From an uncultured Acetobacteroides sp. (lineage in GTDB: Bacteria > Bacteroidota > Bacteroidia > Bacteroidales > ZOR0009), in NCBI RefSeq assembly GCF_963678165.1, contig NZ_OY782755.1:1674001-1738000 (forward strand): DNA of 64,000 bases, written 5' to 3'. Below are positions 9,621 through 17,139 of the stretch, piece after piece. The notes under the pieces were generated by a model. It had not been told where the DNA came from. It worked only from the letters and a program-made list of their open reading frames with translations, and did no database searches. A program made the position numbers and the translations under genes. Position 1 is the first letter of the stretch. Every line of letters starts with the position of its first letter.

Positions 9621-11201
9621 ATGAAACAGTTCATAAAATATAGTTTGATTCTAAGTTTTGGAGCACTTCTCTTAGGTGGATGTGATACAAACTTTGAAGG
9701 AATAAACACAAGCCCCAATAGGTCAGACGCATCCCCAACTCCATACATCTTTACCTATGCTACTCGTCAATTTGCATATAACTACTATAATGTTTGGTAT
9801 ACTGGACGTCAATCTGGAGTCGCATGTCAGCAATGGTGCCAGATTAACTATACTTCGGAGGATAGGTATCAGTTTCGAGATAATGTAATGAACGAATTTT
9901 TTCGTAACTCATACATTTGGATGTTAAACTTTGAGAAAATTAAAGAGTTAAATACCGATCCTGCTACTAAGGGTAACATGTCTGCTTATGGGGATAATAA
10001 AATGCAGATTGCAACATGCGATATTATGGAGACATGGATTTTCCAACTCCTTACGGATTCGTTTGGTGATATTCCTTATAGCCAAGCTTTTGATCCTGTA
10101 AAATATCCCAAACCAAAGTATGATAAGCAATCTGATATTTATAAGGGAATGGTTGCTAAATTAAAGCAAGCTGTTGCGGATCTTAAAACTTGCTCTAATG
10201 GTTGGACATCAGGGGATATAATCTATGGTGGCGATATTGACAAGTGGATTAAGTTTGCAAACTCTCTTCGTCTTCGTATTGCTCTTCGTGCTTCAAAAGT
10301 TGATAGAACCTATTTAACAGAAGCTAAAAGCGCAATTACTGATGGCGTATTTAAATCTAATGATGATAATGCCATATTTAATTTTATCGGTACTGGAGAG
10401 CCTAATGAGGCTCCAATCTATTTCGGGTTCTTTACCGATAATAGGAATGACTTTACTCTAACAAAGCAGTTTGTAAACTTGCTTAAAGGGATGGATGATA
10501 ATGATAAAGGTTTTGTGAATCCATTCAACGGAATTATAGATCCTCGTTTGGCTATTTATAGAGGACCTACTATGGATAATAATACCATTGGGGTTCCTTA
10601 TGGTATGGATGATACCGAAACAGCAGCATTCGTTTCTGCAAATGGCAATGTTATTAATTTAAAACCTGATGGTAAGAAACCGGCATTGTCTCCAGTTAAC
10701 CTACAGCCAGAATTTGGTTCTGTCTTGCTAGATTATCCAACAGTTTGCTTTATGATTAGTGAAGTAGAAGATAATGATGCAGTTTGGTTCTTGGAGGGGG
10801 TTAAGGCATCCTTAGATAAGTGGGGAGTTAGTACTACAGATAAAAATGCATATGTTGCGGCAGTAACAGCAAAGTGGAATGTGGCAACAGTAGATAAGAA
10901 GAAGGAAATGCTTATTACATCTAAGTACATCCATTTATACACTCAAGCATACGAAGCGTGGGCAGAGTATCGTAGAACAGGATACCCTAAATCTCTTGTT
11001 AAACCTGGCGAAAAAACATATGGGGATATTACTTTCGAGCCTATTCCTGGTTTTGAGTCAGGTAATGACATTGTTGCTCGTTTTTCATATGCAATTTCTG
11101 AATATACCTTAAATAAGGAAAATGTCAAAGCGGCAGCTGCTTCTATGGGTAGTGATGCACTATCTGTAAGAGTTTGGTGGGCTGGCGGTGGTAAGCAGTA
11201 A
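9621..11201 (+). CDS. SusD/RagB-like outer-membrane nutrient-binding lipoprotein
   Basis: The surface lid that captures substrate for the SusC partner encoded 16 bases upstream. The 526-residue protein starts with a lipoprotein signal (LLLGGC, lipidated Cys at residue 21) followed by DTNFEGINTSPN, typical of the SusD_2/RagB-like branch with its tetratricopeptide-like helices (LTDSFGDIPYSQAFDP near 135-150, KWIKFANSLRLRIALRASKV near 208-227, YEAWAEYRRTGYP near 440). The ligand cannot be inferred. Two terminators follow it. Confidence 0.94.
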   Translation: MKQFIKYSLILSFGALLLGGCDTNFEGINTSPNRSDASPTPYIFTYATRQFAYNYYNVWYTGRQSGVACQQWCQINYTSEDRYQFRDNVMNEFFRNSYIWMLNFEKIKELNTDPATKGNMSAYGDNKMQIATCDIMETWIFQLLTDSFGDIPYSQAFDPVKYPKPKYDKQSDIYKGMVAKLKQAVADLKTCSNGWTSGDIIYGGDIDKWIKFANSLRLRIALRASKVDRTYLTEAKSAITDGVFKSNDDNAIFNFIGTGEPNEAPIYFGFFTDNRNDFTLTKQFVNLLKGMDDNDKGFVNPFNGIIDPRLAIYRGPTMDNNTIGVPYGMDDTETAAFVSANGNVINLKPDGKKPALSPVNLQPEFGSVLLDYPTVCFMISEVEDNDAVWFLEGVKASLDKWGVSTTDKNAYVAAVTAKWNVATVDKKKEMLITSKYIHLYTQAYEAWAEYRRTGYPKSLVKPGEKTYGDITFEPIPGFESGNDIVARFSYAISEYTLNKENVKAAAASMGSDALSVRVWWAGGGKQ

Positions 11202-11230
11202 TGCTTAGTTTTATATAGCAGTTTGTTAAA

Positions 11231-11263
11231 AGAGGGGCTGGCCGTGAGGTTAGCCTCTCTAAT
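11231..11263 (+). terminator. hairpin downstream of the SusD-like gene
   Basis: AGAGGGGCT ... AGCCTCTCT stem (one bulge) about 30 bases after the stop, followed by an A/T-rich but not strongly T-rich tract. It probably helps the second, stronger terminator that begins 11 bases later. Confidence 0.5.
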
Positions 11264-11273
11264 TATTATAATA

Positions 11274-11312
11274 AAAAGCAAAGGCGATCAAATTGATCGC
11301 CTTTGCTTTTTT
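11274..11312. terminator. bidirectional terminator between convergent genes
   Basis: A perfect palindrome (AAAAGCAAAGGCGATCAA mirrored by TTGATCGCCTTTGCTTTT) bounded by A-run and T-run. It can stop transcription from both the SusC/SusD operon and the minus-strand PUR-family gene that ends at 11358. Confidence 0.92.
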
Positions 11313-11357
11313 AGACTTGTAAAAACTAGAGAGCGGACCTTTTTTTTGCTTTTTAAT

Positions 11358-11735
11358 TTACCTATCTAGATCTTCAAAGTCTAAAACAGGAACAAACAAT
11401 TCGGTCATTTCTTTTAATTCGGTAAACGTGTCGTCTGGAAGAGTAGTGCTTATGTCTTTTTGATTTTGCTTGACATATTCTACTACAGAATTTAATGAGT
11501 TGGCAAATTTCTCAAGATCTTCTTTGAAAAGGTAGATGTGATGTTTTTCGTAGTTAAACTTTCCGTTTTTTTGAAGACTTCTTTTACTTTCTGTTATTGT
11601 TATGTATAGTTCTGATTGCCTTGTGGCTTTTACATCAAAGAAATAGGTGCGTTTACCAGCTCTAAAGGAATCGGTGTAAATTTCTTCTTGATTCCTTGGG
11701 AATTGTTTATTTTCTTGTAGGTCGTATTCAATCAT
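11358..11735 (-). CDS. DUF3276 / PUR-family nucleic-acid-binding protein
   Basis: A 125-residue member of the DUF3276 family, whose fold resembles the PUR (Pur-alpha) single-stranded nucleic-acid-binding repeat and which is almost restricted to Bacteroidetes and spirochaetes. Recognisable pieces are EEIYTDSFRAGKRTYFFDVK (residues 18-37), ELYITITESKR and HHIYLFKEDLEKF. I start it at 11735 (MIEYDLQE), which matches the family, and not at the upstream in-frame ATG at 11777. It stands alone and converges on the SusD-like gene across a shared terminator. The cellular role is not established. Confidence 0.88.
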   Translation of the reverse strand: MIEYDLQENKQFPRNQEEIYTDSFRAGKRTYFFDVKATRQSELYITITESKRSLQKNGKFNYEKHHIYLFKEDLEKFANSLNSVVEYVKQNQKDISTTLPDDTFTELKEMTELFVPVLDFEDLDR

Positions 11736-11883
11736 AACTTTCTTTATTTTTTGTTTAATACACTGTAAAATTAACAAAATAATACATATTTAAGATAACT
11801 CGAAAGCTTTTTCGTGGCGCTATTTTGATCTTTGAGTTGATATTTTTGTGTTAATTCTTGTTTGCTTATTTTTTATAAAGAGG

Positions 11884-11915
11884 TTTGTTAAACCGTTGCC
11901 AAAACCATACCTTTG
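11884..11915 (+). promoter_or_regulatory. canonical Bacteroidetes promoter for the nusB operon
   Basis: TTTG (11884-11887), exactly 20 bases, then TACCTTTG (11908-11915). This is a textbook match to TTTG-N19-21-TAnnTTTG. Transcription would begin near 11922, which rules out the ORF start at 11848 and supports the nusB ATG at 11947. Confidence 0.85.
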
Positions 11916-11946
11916 CGCGAGTTCAAATACAACGTTCTTTATTATT

Positions 11947-12915
11947 ATGGTAAGCAGAAGACTACTTCGAATTAAGGTTCTAAAGGCTCTTTACGGTCAT
12001 TTTAAGAGTGGTGACAAAACGATTAGCGGGTCGGAGAAAGAATTGTTCCTAAGCATTGAGAAAACCTACGACCTTTACCACTTCTTAATGCAGCTTTTGG
12101 TAGAGGTAGCTGATTTTGCACAAAACCGAATTGATACTGGCAAACAGAAATTTCGTCCAACGGCAGAAGAACGTAATCCTAATACTAAATTTGTAGATAA
12201 CAAGGTTGTTGCAATTCTGCGTAACAACGAGCAGCTTAGTAAGCGACTCTATCAAAATAAGCTTTCCTGGGAGTGTTATCCAGAAATGATAAAGAAGATG
12301 TACAATAGCCTCGTTGCTAGTCCGTACTATGCTAACTATATGAAGGATGGGAATCGTTCCTTCGAACAGGATCGAGCGTTTGCTATAGATTTTTTTACAA
12401 GCGAGATTGAAGATTTTGAGGATCTGTACCAACTTCTGGAGGATCAGAGCATTTATTGGGTTGATGAGATTGAGTTTGTACTCGGAATGATCATTAAAAC
12501 GCTTACTAAGTTTAAGGAGGATCAGGCTTCGTACAAAGGGTTGATGCCTTTATATAAGGATGAGTCTGATGTCGACTTTACTAAGCGGTTATTCCGAAAG
12601 GCTACGGTTAATCACGTTCAGTATCGCGAAATTGTTGATGAGTACACCAAGAACTGGGATGTAGATCGAATAGCTTACATGGATATCCTCATTCTAATTG
12701 AGGCAATTGCAGAGTTAGTTGAGTTTAAGGATATTCCTGTAAATATTACGATGAATGAATATATTGATTTAGCTAAGTATTACAGCACTTCTAATAGTAG
12801 CGTTTTTATTAATGGCGTGCTCGATAAACTCGTAAAAGACCTCATCGAGAAGAAGGTGATCGTGAAAGAGGGATTAGGGCTAATTGATCCATTAAGCATT
12901 ATATCTGAAGAGTAG
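11947..12915 (+). CDS. nusB: transcription antitermination factor NusB
   Basis: NusB joins NusE/S10 on boxA RNA to prevent early termination in rRNA operons. The E. coli protein is about 139 residues. This 322-residue form has a long N-terminal region and the NusB fold near the C-terminus (WDVDRIAYMDILILIEAIAEL near 235 and NEYIDLAKYYSTSNSSVFINGVLDKL near 272), which is the usual architecture in Bacteroidetes. Start chosen at MVSRRLLRIKVL because the promoter at 11884-11915 lies upstream of it. First gene of a plus-strand run through the DUF5606 gene. Confidence 0.93.
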   Translation: MVSRRLLRIKVLKALYGHFKSGDKTISGSEKELFLSIEKTYDLYHFLMQLLVEVADFAQNRIDTGKQKFRPTAEERNPNTKFVDNKVVAILRNNEQLSKRLYQNKLSWECYPEMIKKMYNSLVASPYYANYMKDGNRSFEQDRAFAIDFFTSEIEDFEDLYQLLEDQSIYWVDEIEFVLGMIIKTLTKFKEDQASYKGLMPLYKDESDVDFTKRLFRKATVNHVQYREIVDEYTKNWDVDRIAYMDILILIEAIAELVEFKDIPVNITMNEYIDLAKYYSTSNSSVFINGVLDKLVKDLIEKKVIVKEGLGLIDPLSIISEE

Positions 12916-12916
12916 C

Positions 12917-13324
12917 ATGCGAGCGTTGTGGCTTATTGTTCTTGGGATTGCTCTATTGAGCGGTTGTGGTGCAAATAACAAGGGCTCAAACAATCAGCAA
13001 GGCGGAAGGAAAACACCCCCAATAATGAAGTTTGTTGATGAAACTGCTGATTTTGGTACGGTGAAACAAGGTGAAAAGGTCGTCCTTTTTTATACCTTTG
13101 AAAACGCTGGAGGATCGGATTTGGTTATTTATGAGGCGCTGCCATCCTGCGGATGTACAACGCCAAAATATGACACAGCTCCAATCAAGCCAGGTGAAAA
13201 GCGAACGGTTGAGGTAACCTTTGACTCCGAGGGATGGAGTGGTACTCAGCAGAAATCGATCACATTTAAAACAAATGGGGTGCCTGACTATGCAACCGTA
13301 ACGCTTACAGGAATTGTAGAATAA
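12917..13324 (+). CDS. DUF1573 domain lipoprotein
   Basis: A 135-residue lipoprotein: lipobox LLSGC with Cys at residue 17, a short Gly/Asn/Gln linker, and a single DUF1573 immunoglobulin-like domain (FVDETADFGTVKQGEKVVLFYTFEN..., EALPSCGCTTPKYD, PGEKRTVEVTFDSEG). The SCGCT motif is the family hallmark. Function is unknown. It starts one base after nusB and lies 23 bases upstream of yajC, an arrangement common in Bacteroidetes, so it is in the operon. Confidence 0.9.
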   Translation: MRALWLIVLGIALLSGCGANNKGSNNQQGGRKTPPIMKFVDETADFGTVKQGEKVVLFYTFENAGGSDLVIYEALPSCGCTTPKYDTAPIKPGEKRTVEVTFDSEGWSGTQQKSITFKTNGVPDYATVTLTGIVE

Positions 13325-13347
13325 CTTTAAATAAATAAGACTCAGAA

Positions 13348-13668
13348 ATGACAAACTTTTCAGCTGTTCTTCTACAAGCTGCTAACCCCAATGGTGGTGG
13401 TGGTATAAGCATGCTTATTATGATGGTGCTTATCATTGTTGTGATGTACTTCTTTATGATTCGTCCACAACAGAAAAAGCAAAAGGAACTCGCAAAATTC
13501 CGCAGCAGCCTTCAAAAGGGTGATAAAATTGTTACTATTGGTGGCATCTACGGAAAGATTGTTGAAATTACCGATCAGTATGTTACTGTAGATGTAGGTG
13601 GAGATGTTCGCATGAAGATGGATAAATCCGCTATTCTTAAGGATATGAGCGACGCTCAGACTCGTTAA
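13348..13668 (+). CDS. yajC: preprotein translocase accessory subunit YajC
   Basis: A small inner-membrane partner of the SecDF complex. The 106-residue protein has one transmembrane helix (about residues 20-40, ISMLIMMVLIIVVMYFFMI) followed at once by RPQQKKQKE, then the cytosolic domain with FRSSLQKGDKIVTIGGIYGKI. Length and motif order match the family. Confidence 0.96.
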   Translation: MTNFSAVLLQAANPNGGGGISMLIMMVLIIVVMYFFMIRPQQKKQKELAKFRSSLQKGDKIVTIGGIYGKIVEITDQYVTVDVGGDVRMKMDKSAILKDMSDAQTR

Positions 13669-13683
13669 TTGTAAACATATATA

Positions 13684-13733
13684 GAAAGGCTTTCGAAATT
13701 TCATTGTTTTGATGAAAAGGGAAAGCCTTTTTT
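13684..13733 (+). terminator. terminator after yajC
   Basis: GAAAGGCTTTC ... GGAAAGCCTTTTTT: a nine-base stem with a long A/T-rich loop and T-run, beginning 16 bases after the yajC stop. The YbbR gene downstream must then use another promoter or read-through. Confidence 0.75.
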
Positions 13734-13829
13734 ATTGGTATACCCGCGTAGCTTGCAGAGGTGCTATAGGCATGAATAATACGTTGCCATACGGGTAGCA
13801 TCCGACCGATAAATAACAGCTATATTCGG

Positions 13830-14825
13830 ATGAAATCTAACTTATTTGATAGCTTTTCTGAGATAGTCCGACGAAAGCGCAAAATTCGAATTAACGGAAA
13901 GTTTGTGCTCTTCTGCTTTTTCCTTTTATTCTCGAGCATTATTTGGTATCTCAATAAGCTTGGTGGAGACTATCTGGTCGACCTTAAGGTGCCTGCTAAA
14001 ATAATCTATACAGAAACGGATAAAATGCTTGTCGATGAAGGGGCTCCAGTTCTTAAAATCCAAGTAAAGACAAAGGGGTATACCATTCTACGATATAAGC
14101 TAGGGTCAATCCTTGCTTCTTTTAATGTTGATATATCATCTTATAGGCTACATCGCTATTATGGGCCTAAGGGGAACTTCTACATTCTGACCAGCTCCCT
14201 AAAATCGAATCTCTCGACCCAGTTGCCCAGCAATATGAAGATTGAGAATATCATTCCGGACACCCTCTTTTTTACCTTTTCAGCAGCCTATACTAAAAAA
14301 GTTCCTGTTGTTGCAAACACTAAGTTTACCTTCGATGAACAGTATATGCAAATCGGCAATGTTGGCGTTAAACCAGATAGCGTTCTGATTAGTGGTCCTG
14401 AAAGTGTTATAAGGAATAAGCGGTATGTTCGTACGGCGGTTATTCGGGGCGATGCGCTGAATGAACCGATGAATGGAGTTGCTGCGTTGCTGGAGGAGAA
14501 GAATGTTGTAACCGAGGTAAAGGAGGTGGCCTATACCGTTGATGTGGCAAAATTTACCGAACGCACCCTGAAGCTTCCAATTACCATCAGCAATTCAGAT
14601 TCGGCTTCTGTCCTGTTAATCCCATCGCATGCGGAGGTGTCATTTAGAGTTGCTTTAAGGGATTACAGAAAGGTAAGGCCCTCTCTTTTTAGGTTAAGCT
14701 CCCGTTTCGATGAGAAATCGTCGTTCTCGAATCATATAAAGGTAAAGCTGGATACTTTCCCCTCGTTTGTGAGCCATATCAGAATTGAACCGGAATTTAT
14801 TGAGGTATACAAGCAAAAACAATGA
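13830..14825 (+). CDS. YbbR-like domain protein
   Basis: A 331-residue protein with a basic N-terminus (RRKRKIRING), one membrane helix (about residues 25-42) and then extracytoplasmic YbbR-type beta repeats (KVPAKIIYTETDKM..., PVVANTKFTFDEQYMQIGNVGVKPDSVLISGPES). In Firmicutes the related CdaR regulates diadenylate cyclase, but no cyclase gene is nearby here, so that role is not implied. The stop overlaps the coaE start (ATGA), which indicates translational coupling. Confidence 0.85.
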   Translation: MKSNLFDSFSEIVRRKRKIRINGKFVLFCFFLLFSSIIWYLNKLGGDYLVDLKVPAKIIYTETDKMLVDEGAPVLKIQVKTKGYTILRYKLGSILASFNVDISSYRLHRYYGPKGNFYILTSSLKSNLSTQLPSNMKIENIIPDTLFFTFSAAYTKKVPVVANTKFTFDEQYMQIGNVGVKPDSVLISGPESVIRNKRYVRTAVIRGDALNEPMNGVAALLEEKNVVTEVKEVAYTVDVAKFTERTLKLPITISNSDSASVLLIPSHAEVSFRVALRDYRKVRPSLFRLSSRFDEKSSFSNHIKVKLDTFPSFVSHIRIEPEFIEVYKQKQ

Positions 14826-15406
14826 TTACAGTAGGTTTAACAGGTGGAATAGGTTCTGGCAAATCGACAGCTTCTAAGCTTTTTGAGGTGCTTGGTGTAC
14901 CCGTGTTTGAATCGGACAAGGAAGGGCGCTTGTTGCTGGAAACCCCTGAGGTTGTGAGGCAGGTAGCGCAACAGTTCGGAGAAGGTGTGCTAAGCGGTGA
15001 GGGACGAGTTGATCGAAGTAAGCTTGCAGCTATTGTTTTCGAAAGGCCCGATGAGCTAGCAAAGCTGAATCAGATTATCCATCCTGCTATTCGAGCCCGA
15101 TTTGAGGATTGGAAGAGGCAGAAATCGGGCTATCACTATGTGATAAATGAGGCTGCAATTCTTTTTGAGAGCGGCTTAAGCCAGCAGGTAGACTATGCTA
15201 TCAACATAAGTGCACCGGAGGACGTGCGAATTCAGCGCGTTGTTGGCCGAGATGGCGTTGGCGAAAAGGAGGTGAGAAATCGGATTAACAACCAAATGAG
15301 CGATGACGAGCGCGAGGCTCTCGCTGATTGGACTATCTATAACGATGGAGTTATGGCTATAATTCCACAGGTACTCAAAATTAATTACGAACTAACGAGA
15401 TTGTAG
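14822..15406 (+). CDS. coaE: dephospho-CoA kinase
   Basis: Phosphorylates dephospho-CoA at the 3' hydroxyl, the last step of CoA synthesis. The 194-residue protein has a P-loop at GLTGGIGSGKST (residues 5-16), the ESDKEGR substrate region (DxD-like, near 30), HPAIR and EAAILFESG near 100-115. The start overlaps the YbbR stop by four bases. panB at the beginning of the window belongs to the same CoA pathway but is not linked. Confidence 0.96.
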   Translation: MITVGLTGGIGSGKSTASKLFEVLGVPVFESDKEGRLLLETPEVVRQVAQQFGEGVLSGEGRVDRSKLAAIVFERPDELAKLNQIIHPAIRARFEDWKRQKSGYHYVINEAAILFESGLSQQVDYAINISAPEDVRIQRVVGRDGVGEKEVRNRINNQMSDDEREALADWTIYNDGVMAIIPQVLKINYELTRL

Positions 15407-15415
15407 GAGGTTGAT

Positions 15416-16129
15416 ATGCGTTACGGAAGATGGATTGCTGGAGGTTTAGGCTTCTGGCTGGGAGGCCCAATTGGTGCTATTGTTGGCTATGCCGTTGGAA
15501 CTCTCATAGAAAAGGGTGATGTTATTGCGACGTCAAGAACTCAGAATCCGCAGGAAGGATTTAGGGTGTCGCTCATTGTGCTGGTTGCTGCGGTCATGAA
15601 GGCCGATGGAACCGTCAAGAAGTCGGAGCTCGATTACGTAAAGGACTTTTTTGTGAAAAATTTCGGCGTTGACGCCACGAAGGATGCGATGCTGCTCTTG
15701 CGCGATATCCTTCAAAAAGATATTCCGATTAACGATGTTGGCCGGCAGATCGGCGATAATCTCGACTACAATTCGCGCTTGCAGCTGCTTCATTTCCTTT
15801 ATGGAATAGGCAAGGCGGATGGCGTTTTAGACGAGACCGAACTCATCGTTATTGAGCAGATTGCCTATGCGATGGGCATTTCTGGCGTGGATATGGCCTC
15901 GACGAAGGGCATGTACTACGAGGATATCAACTCTGCCTATGCGGTGCTGGAGATTCTGCCAACCGTGTCGGACGATGAGGTAAAGCGTGCGTATAGAGCT
16001 GCTGCAGTCAAGTACCATCCCGATAAGGTGGCACACCTAGGTGGCGATGTTCAGAAGTCGGCTACGGAGCGATTTAAGCAGGTGAATGAAGCATACGACA
16101 AGATAAAGAAAGCCAGAGGTATGGCATAA
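15416..16129 (+). CDS. TerB-like/DnaJ-domain co-chaperone
   Basis: A 237-residue protein of the DjlA type: a glycine-rich hydrophobic N-terminus (GGLGFWLGGPIGAIVGYAVG) that may insert in the membrane, a central TerB-like helical domain (about 45-155, two matched segments MKADGTVKKSEL and GKADGVLDETEL) and a C-terminal J-domain (about 168-235) with the HPD motif in KYHPDKVAHLGG. A J-domain stimulates a DnaK ATPase. The membrane-tethered layout suggests a specialised co-chaperone. Nine bases after coaE. Confidence 0.9.
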   Translation: MRYGRWIAGGLGFWLGGPIGAIVGYAVGTLIEKGDVIATSRTQNPQEGFRVSLIVLVAAVMKADGTVKKSELDYVKDFFVKNFGVDATKDAMLLLRDILQKDIPINDVGRQIGDNLDYNSRLQLLHFLYGIGKADGVLDETELIVIEQIAYAMGISGVDMASTKGMYYEDINSAYAVLEILPTVSDDEVKRAYRAAAVKYHPDKVAHLGGDVQKSATERFKQVNEAYDKIKKARGMA

Positions 16130-16134
16130 TTTCT

Positions 16135-16142
16135 TATATTTG
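16135..16142 (+). promoter_or_regulatory. -7 box for the DUF5606 gene
   Basis: TATATTTG, a perfect TAnnTTTG followed by C, lies 31 bases before the ATG at 16173. It immediately follows the stop of the DnaJ-domain gene. No clear -33 TTTG is visible. Confidence 0.5.
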
Positions 16143-16172
16143 CACGAGTTCAGAAAACTAACAATAAGCAAT

Positions 16173-16598
16173 ATGGATTTAAGGAAGATTTTGGCTATAG
16201 CCGGATATCCAGGACTTTACCAGTATGTCGCTCAAGGTCGCAATGGAATCATCGTAGAGTCGCTCGAAGATAAAAAGCGTGCAAATATCCCTGCATCAGC
16301 AAAGGTGAGCGCTTTAGGCGAGATTGCTATTTATACCGATGATGAGGAGGTTGCTCTTCGTCAGGTTCTTCTTAACCTTAAGGAGAAGATGAGCGGCGGT
16401 CCTGCACTTGATACCAAGAAGGCCACCAACGATCAGCTTAAAAAGGCAATGGAGGAGGTTCTTCCAGCCTACGATCGCGAGCGTGTTTACGCATCTGACA
16501 TGAAGAAGCTCTTTTCGTGGTACAACATTCTTCAGAAGAATGATATGTTGGAGTTTGATCCAGAAGAGGCTGAAGAATCAGCCGAAGAGGAAAAGTAG
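16173..16598 (+). CDS. DUF5606 family protein
   Basis: A 141-residue Bacteroidetes protein of unknown function. It opens with MDLRKILAIAGYPGLYQYVAQGRNGIIVESL, a beta-rich start typical of DUF5606, then a helical part with the AYDRERVYASDMKKLFSWYNIL segment and an acidic tail (EEAEESAEEEK). I start it at 16173 because the -7 box at 16135-16142 makes an upstream ATG-like start (16140) impossible. A terminator follows 28 bases later. Confidence 0.85.
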   Translation: MDLRKILAIAGYPGLYQYVAQGRNGIIVESLEDKKRANIPASAKVSALGEIAIYTDDEEVALRQVLLNLKEKMSGGPALDTKKATNDQLKKAMEEVLPAYDRERVYASDMKKLFSWYNILQKNDMLEFDPEEAEESAEEEK

Positions 16599-16625
16599 AA
16601 CGGTACATACCGGAGTACGATAGAA

Positions 16626-16659
16626 AGAGGGCGCCAGGATTTTGGCGCCCTCTTTTTGT
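16626..16659 (+). terminator. terminator after the DUF5606 gene
   Basis: AGAGGGCGCCA / TGGCGCCCTCT with a five- to six-base loop and TTTTTG tail. Confidence 0.92.
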
Positions 16660-16708
16660 TGGGTGAGCGTTGCCCATCCTGCCTGCTCGATTGTAGCGGT
16701 CGCAATAA

Positions 16709-17010
16709 GTACAGGAGTACAAATGGGGGCATGGAAGTACTATTGTAAATGTACAAGAGCACTTTGGGGGCTATTGTAAGTGTACAACGGTACTTTTGGG
16801 GTGATGGAAGTACTATTGTAAGTGTACAAGAGTACTTTTGGGTAGGGGGAAGTACTATTGTAAGTGTACAAGAGTACTTTTGGGTAGGGGGAAGTACTAT
16901 TGTAAGTGTACAAGAGTACTTTTGGGTGGGCGGAAGTACTATTGTAAATGTACAACGGTACTTTCGGGTCGACGGAAGTACTATTGTAATTGTACAACGG
17001 TGCAAATATT
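16709..17010. repeat. tandem array of 42 bp units
   Basis: Units start at 16709, 16751, 16782, 16824, 16866, 16908 and 16950, each beginning GTACAAGAGTAC- or GTACAACGGTAC-like, with a partial eighth copy from 16992. All are 42 bases except the second, which has lost 11. Three central units (16824-16949) are almost identical. Each unit holds two inverted repeats: AGTACTT...AAGTACT across a G-rich loop, and TTGTA...TACAA. Because 42 is divisible by three, all frames stay open and ORFs appear on both strands, but they have no start signals or known relatives. It lies between the DUF5606 terminator and the lepB terminator. Confidence 0.92.
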
Positions 17011-17030
17011 TTGCTTGGCGAGGTAATGCA

Positions 17031-17076
17031 AAAGGAGAGGGTGCCAGTAAGCTTACTGGCACCCTCTCCTTTTTAT
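17031..17076. terminator. bidirectional terminator downstream of lepB
   Basis: A perfect 19-base palindromic arm (AGGAGAGGGTGCCAGTAAG and its complement) with AAAA before and TTTTTAT after. It would stop the minus-strand dapB-lepB operon and any plus-strand transcript coming from the repeat array. Confidence 0.9.
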
Positions 17077-17139
17077 TTGAACCGCTACGGGGCGGCTGGT
17101 AATTCTTTTTGTAGGCGCAGGTTCTGCGTGAGAGTTAGC

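Noticed and set aside
11848..11946. N-terminal extension of NusB from the upstream ATG
   Set aside because: The canonical promoter at 11884-11915 lies inside this stretch, so it would not be transcribed as a leader of the gene.
16709..17010. CRISPR array
   Set aside because: Units are contiguous and similar along their whole 42 bases with no unique spacers, and no cas gene is in the window. The same applies to the other three arrays.
16532..17062. Minus-strand and plus-strand ORFs in the 42 bp array (TLTIVLPPTQKYSC repeats and others)
   Set aside because: All six frames are open because the unit is 42 bases. No ribosome binding site or promoter was found for any of them, and terminators bracket the array.
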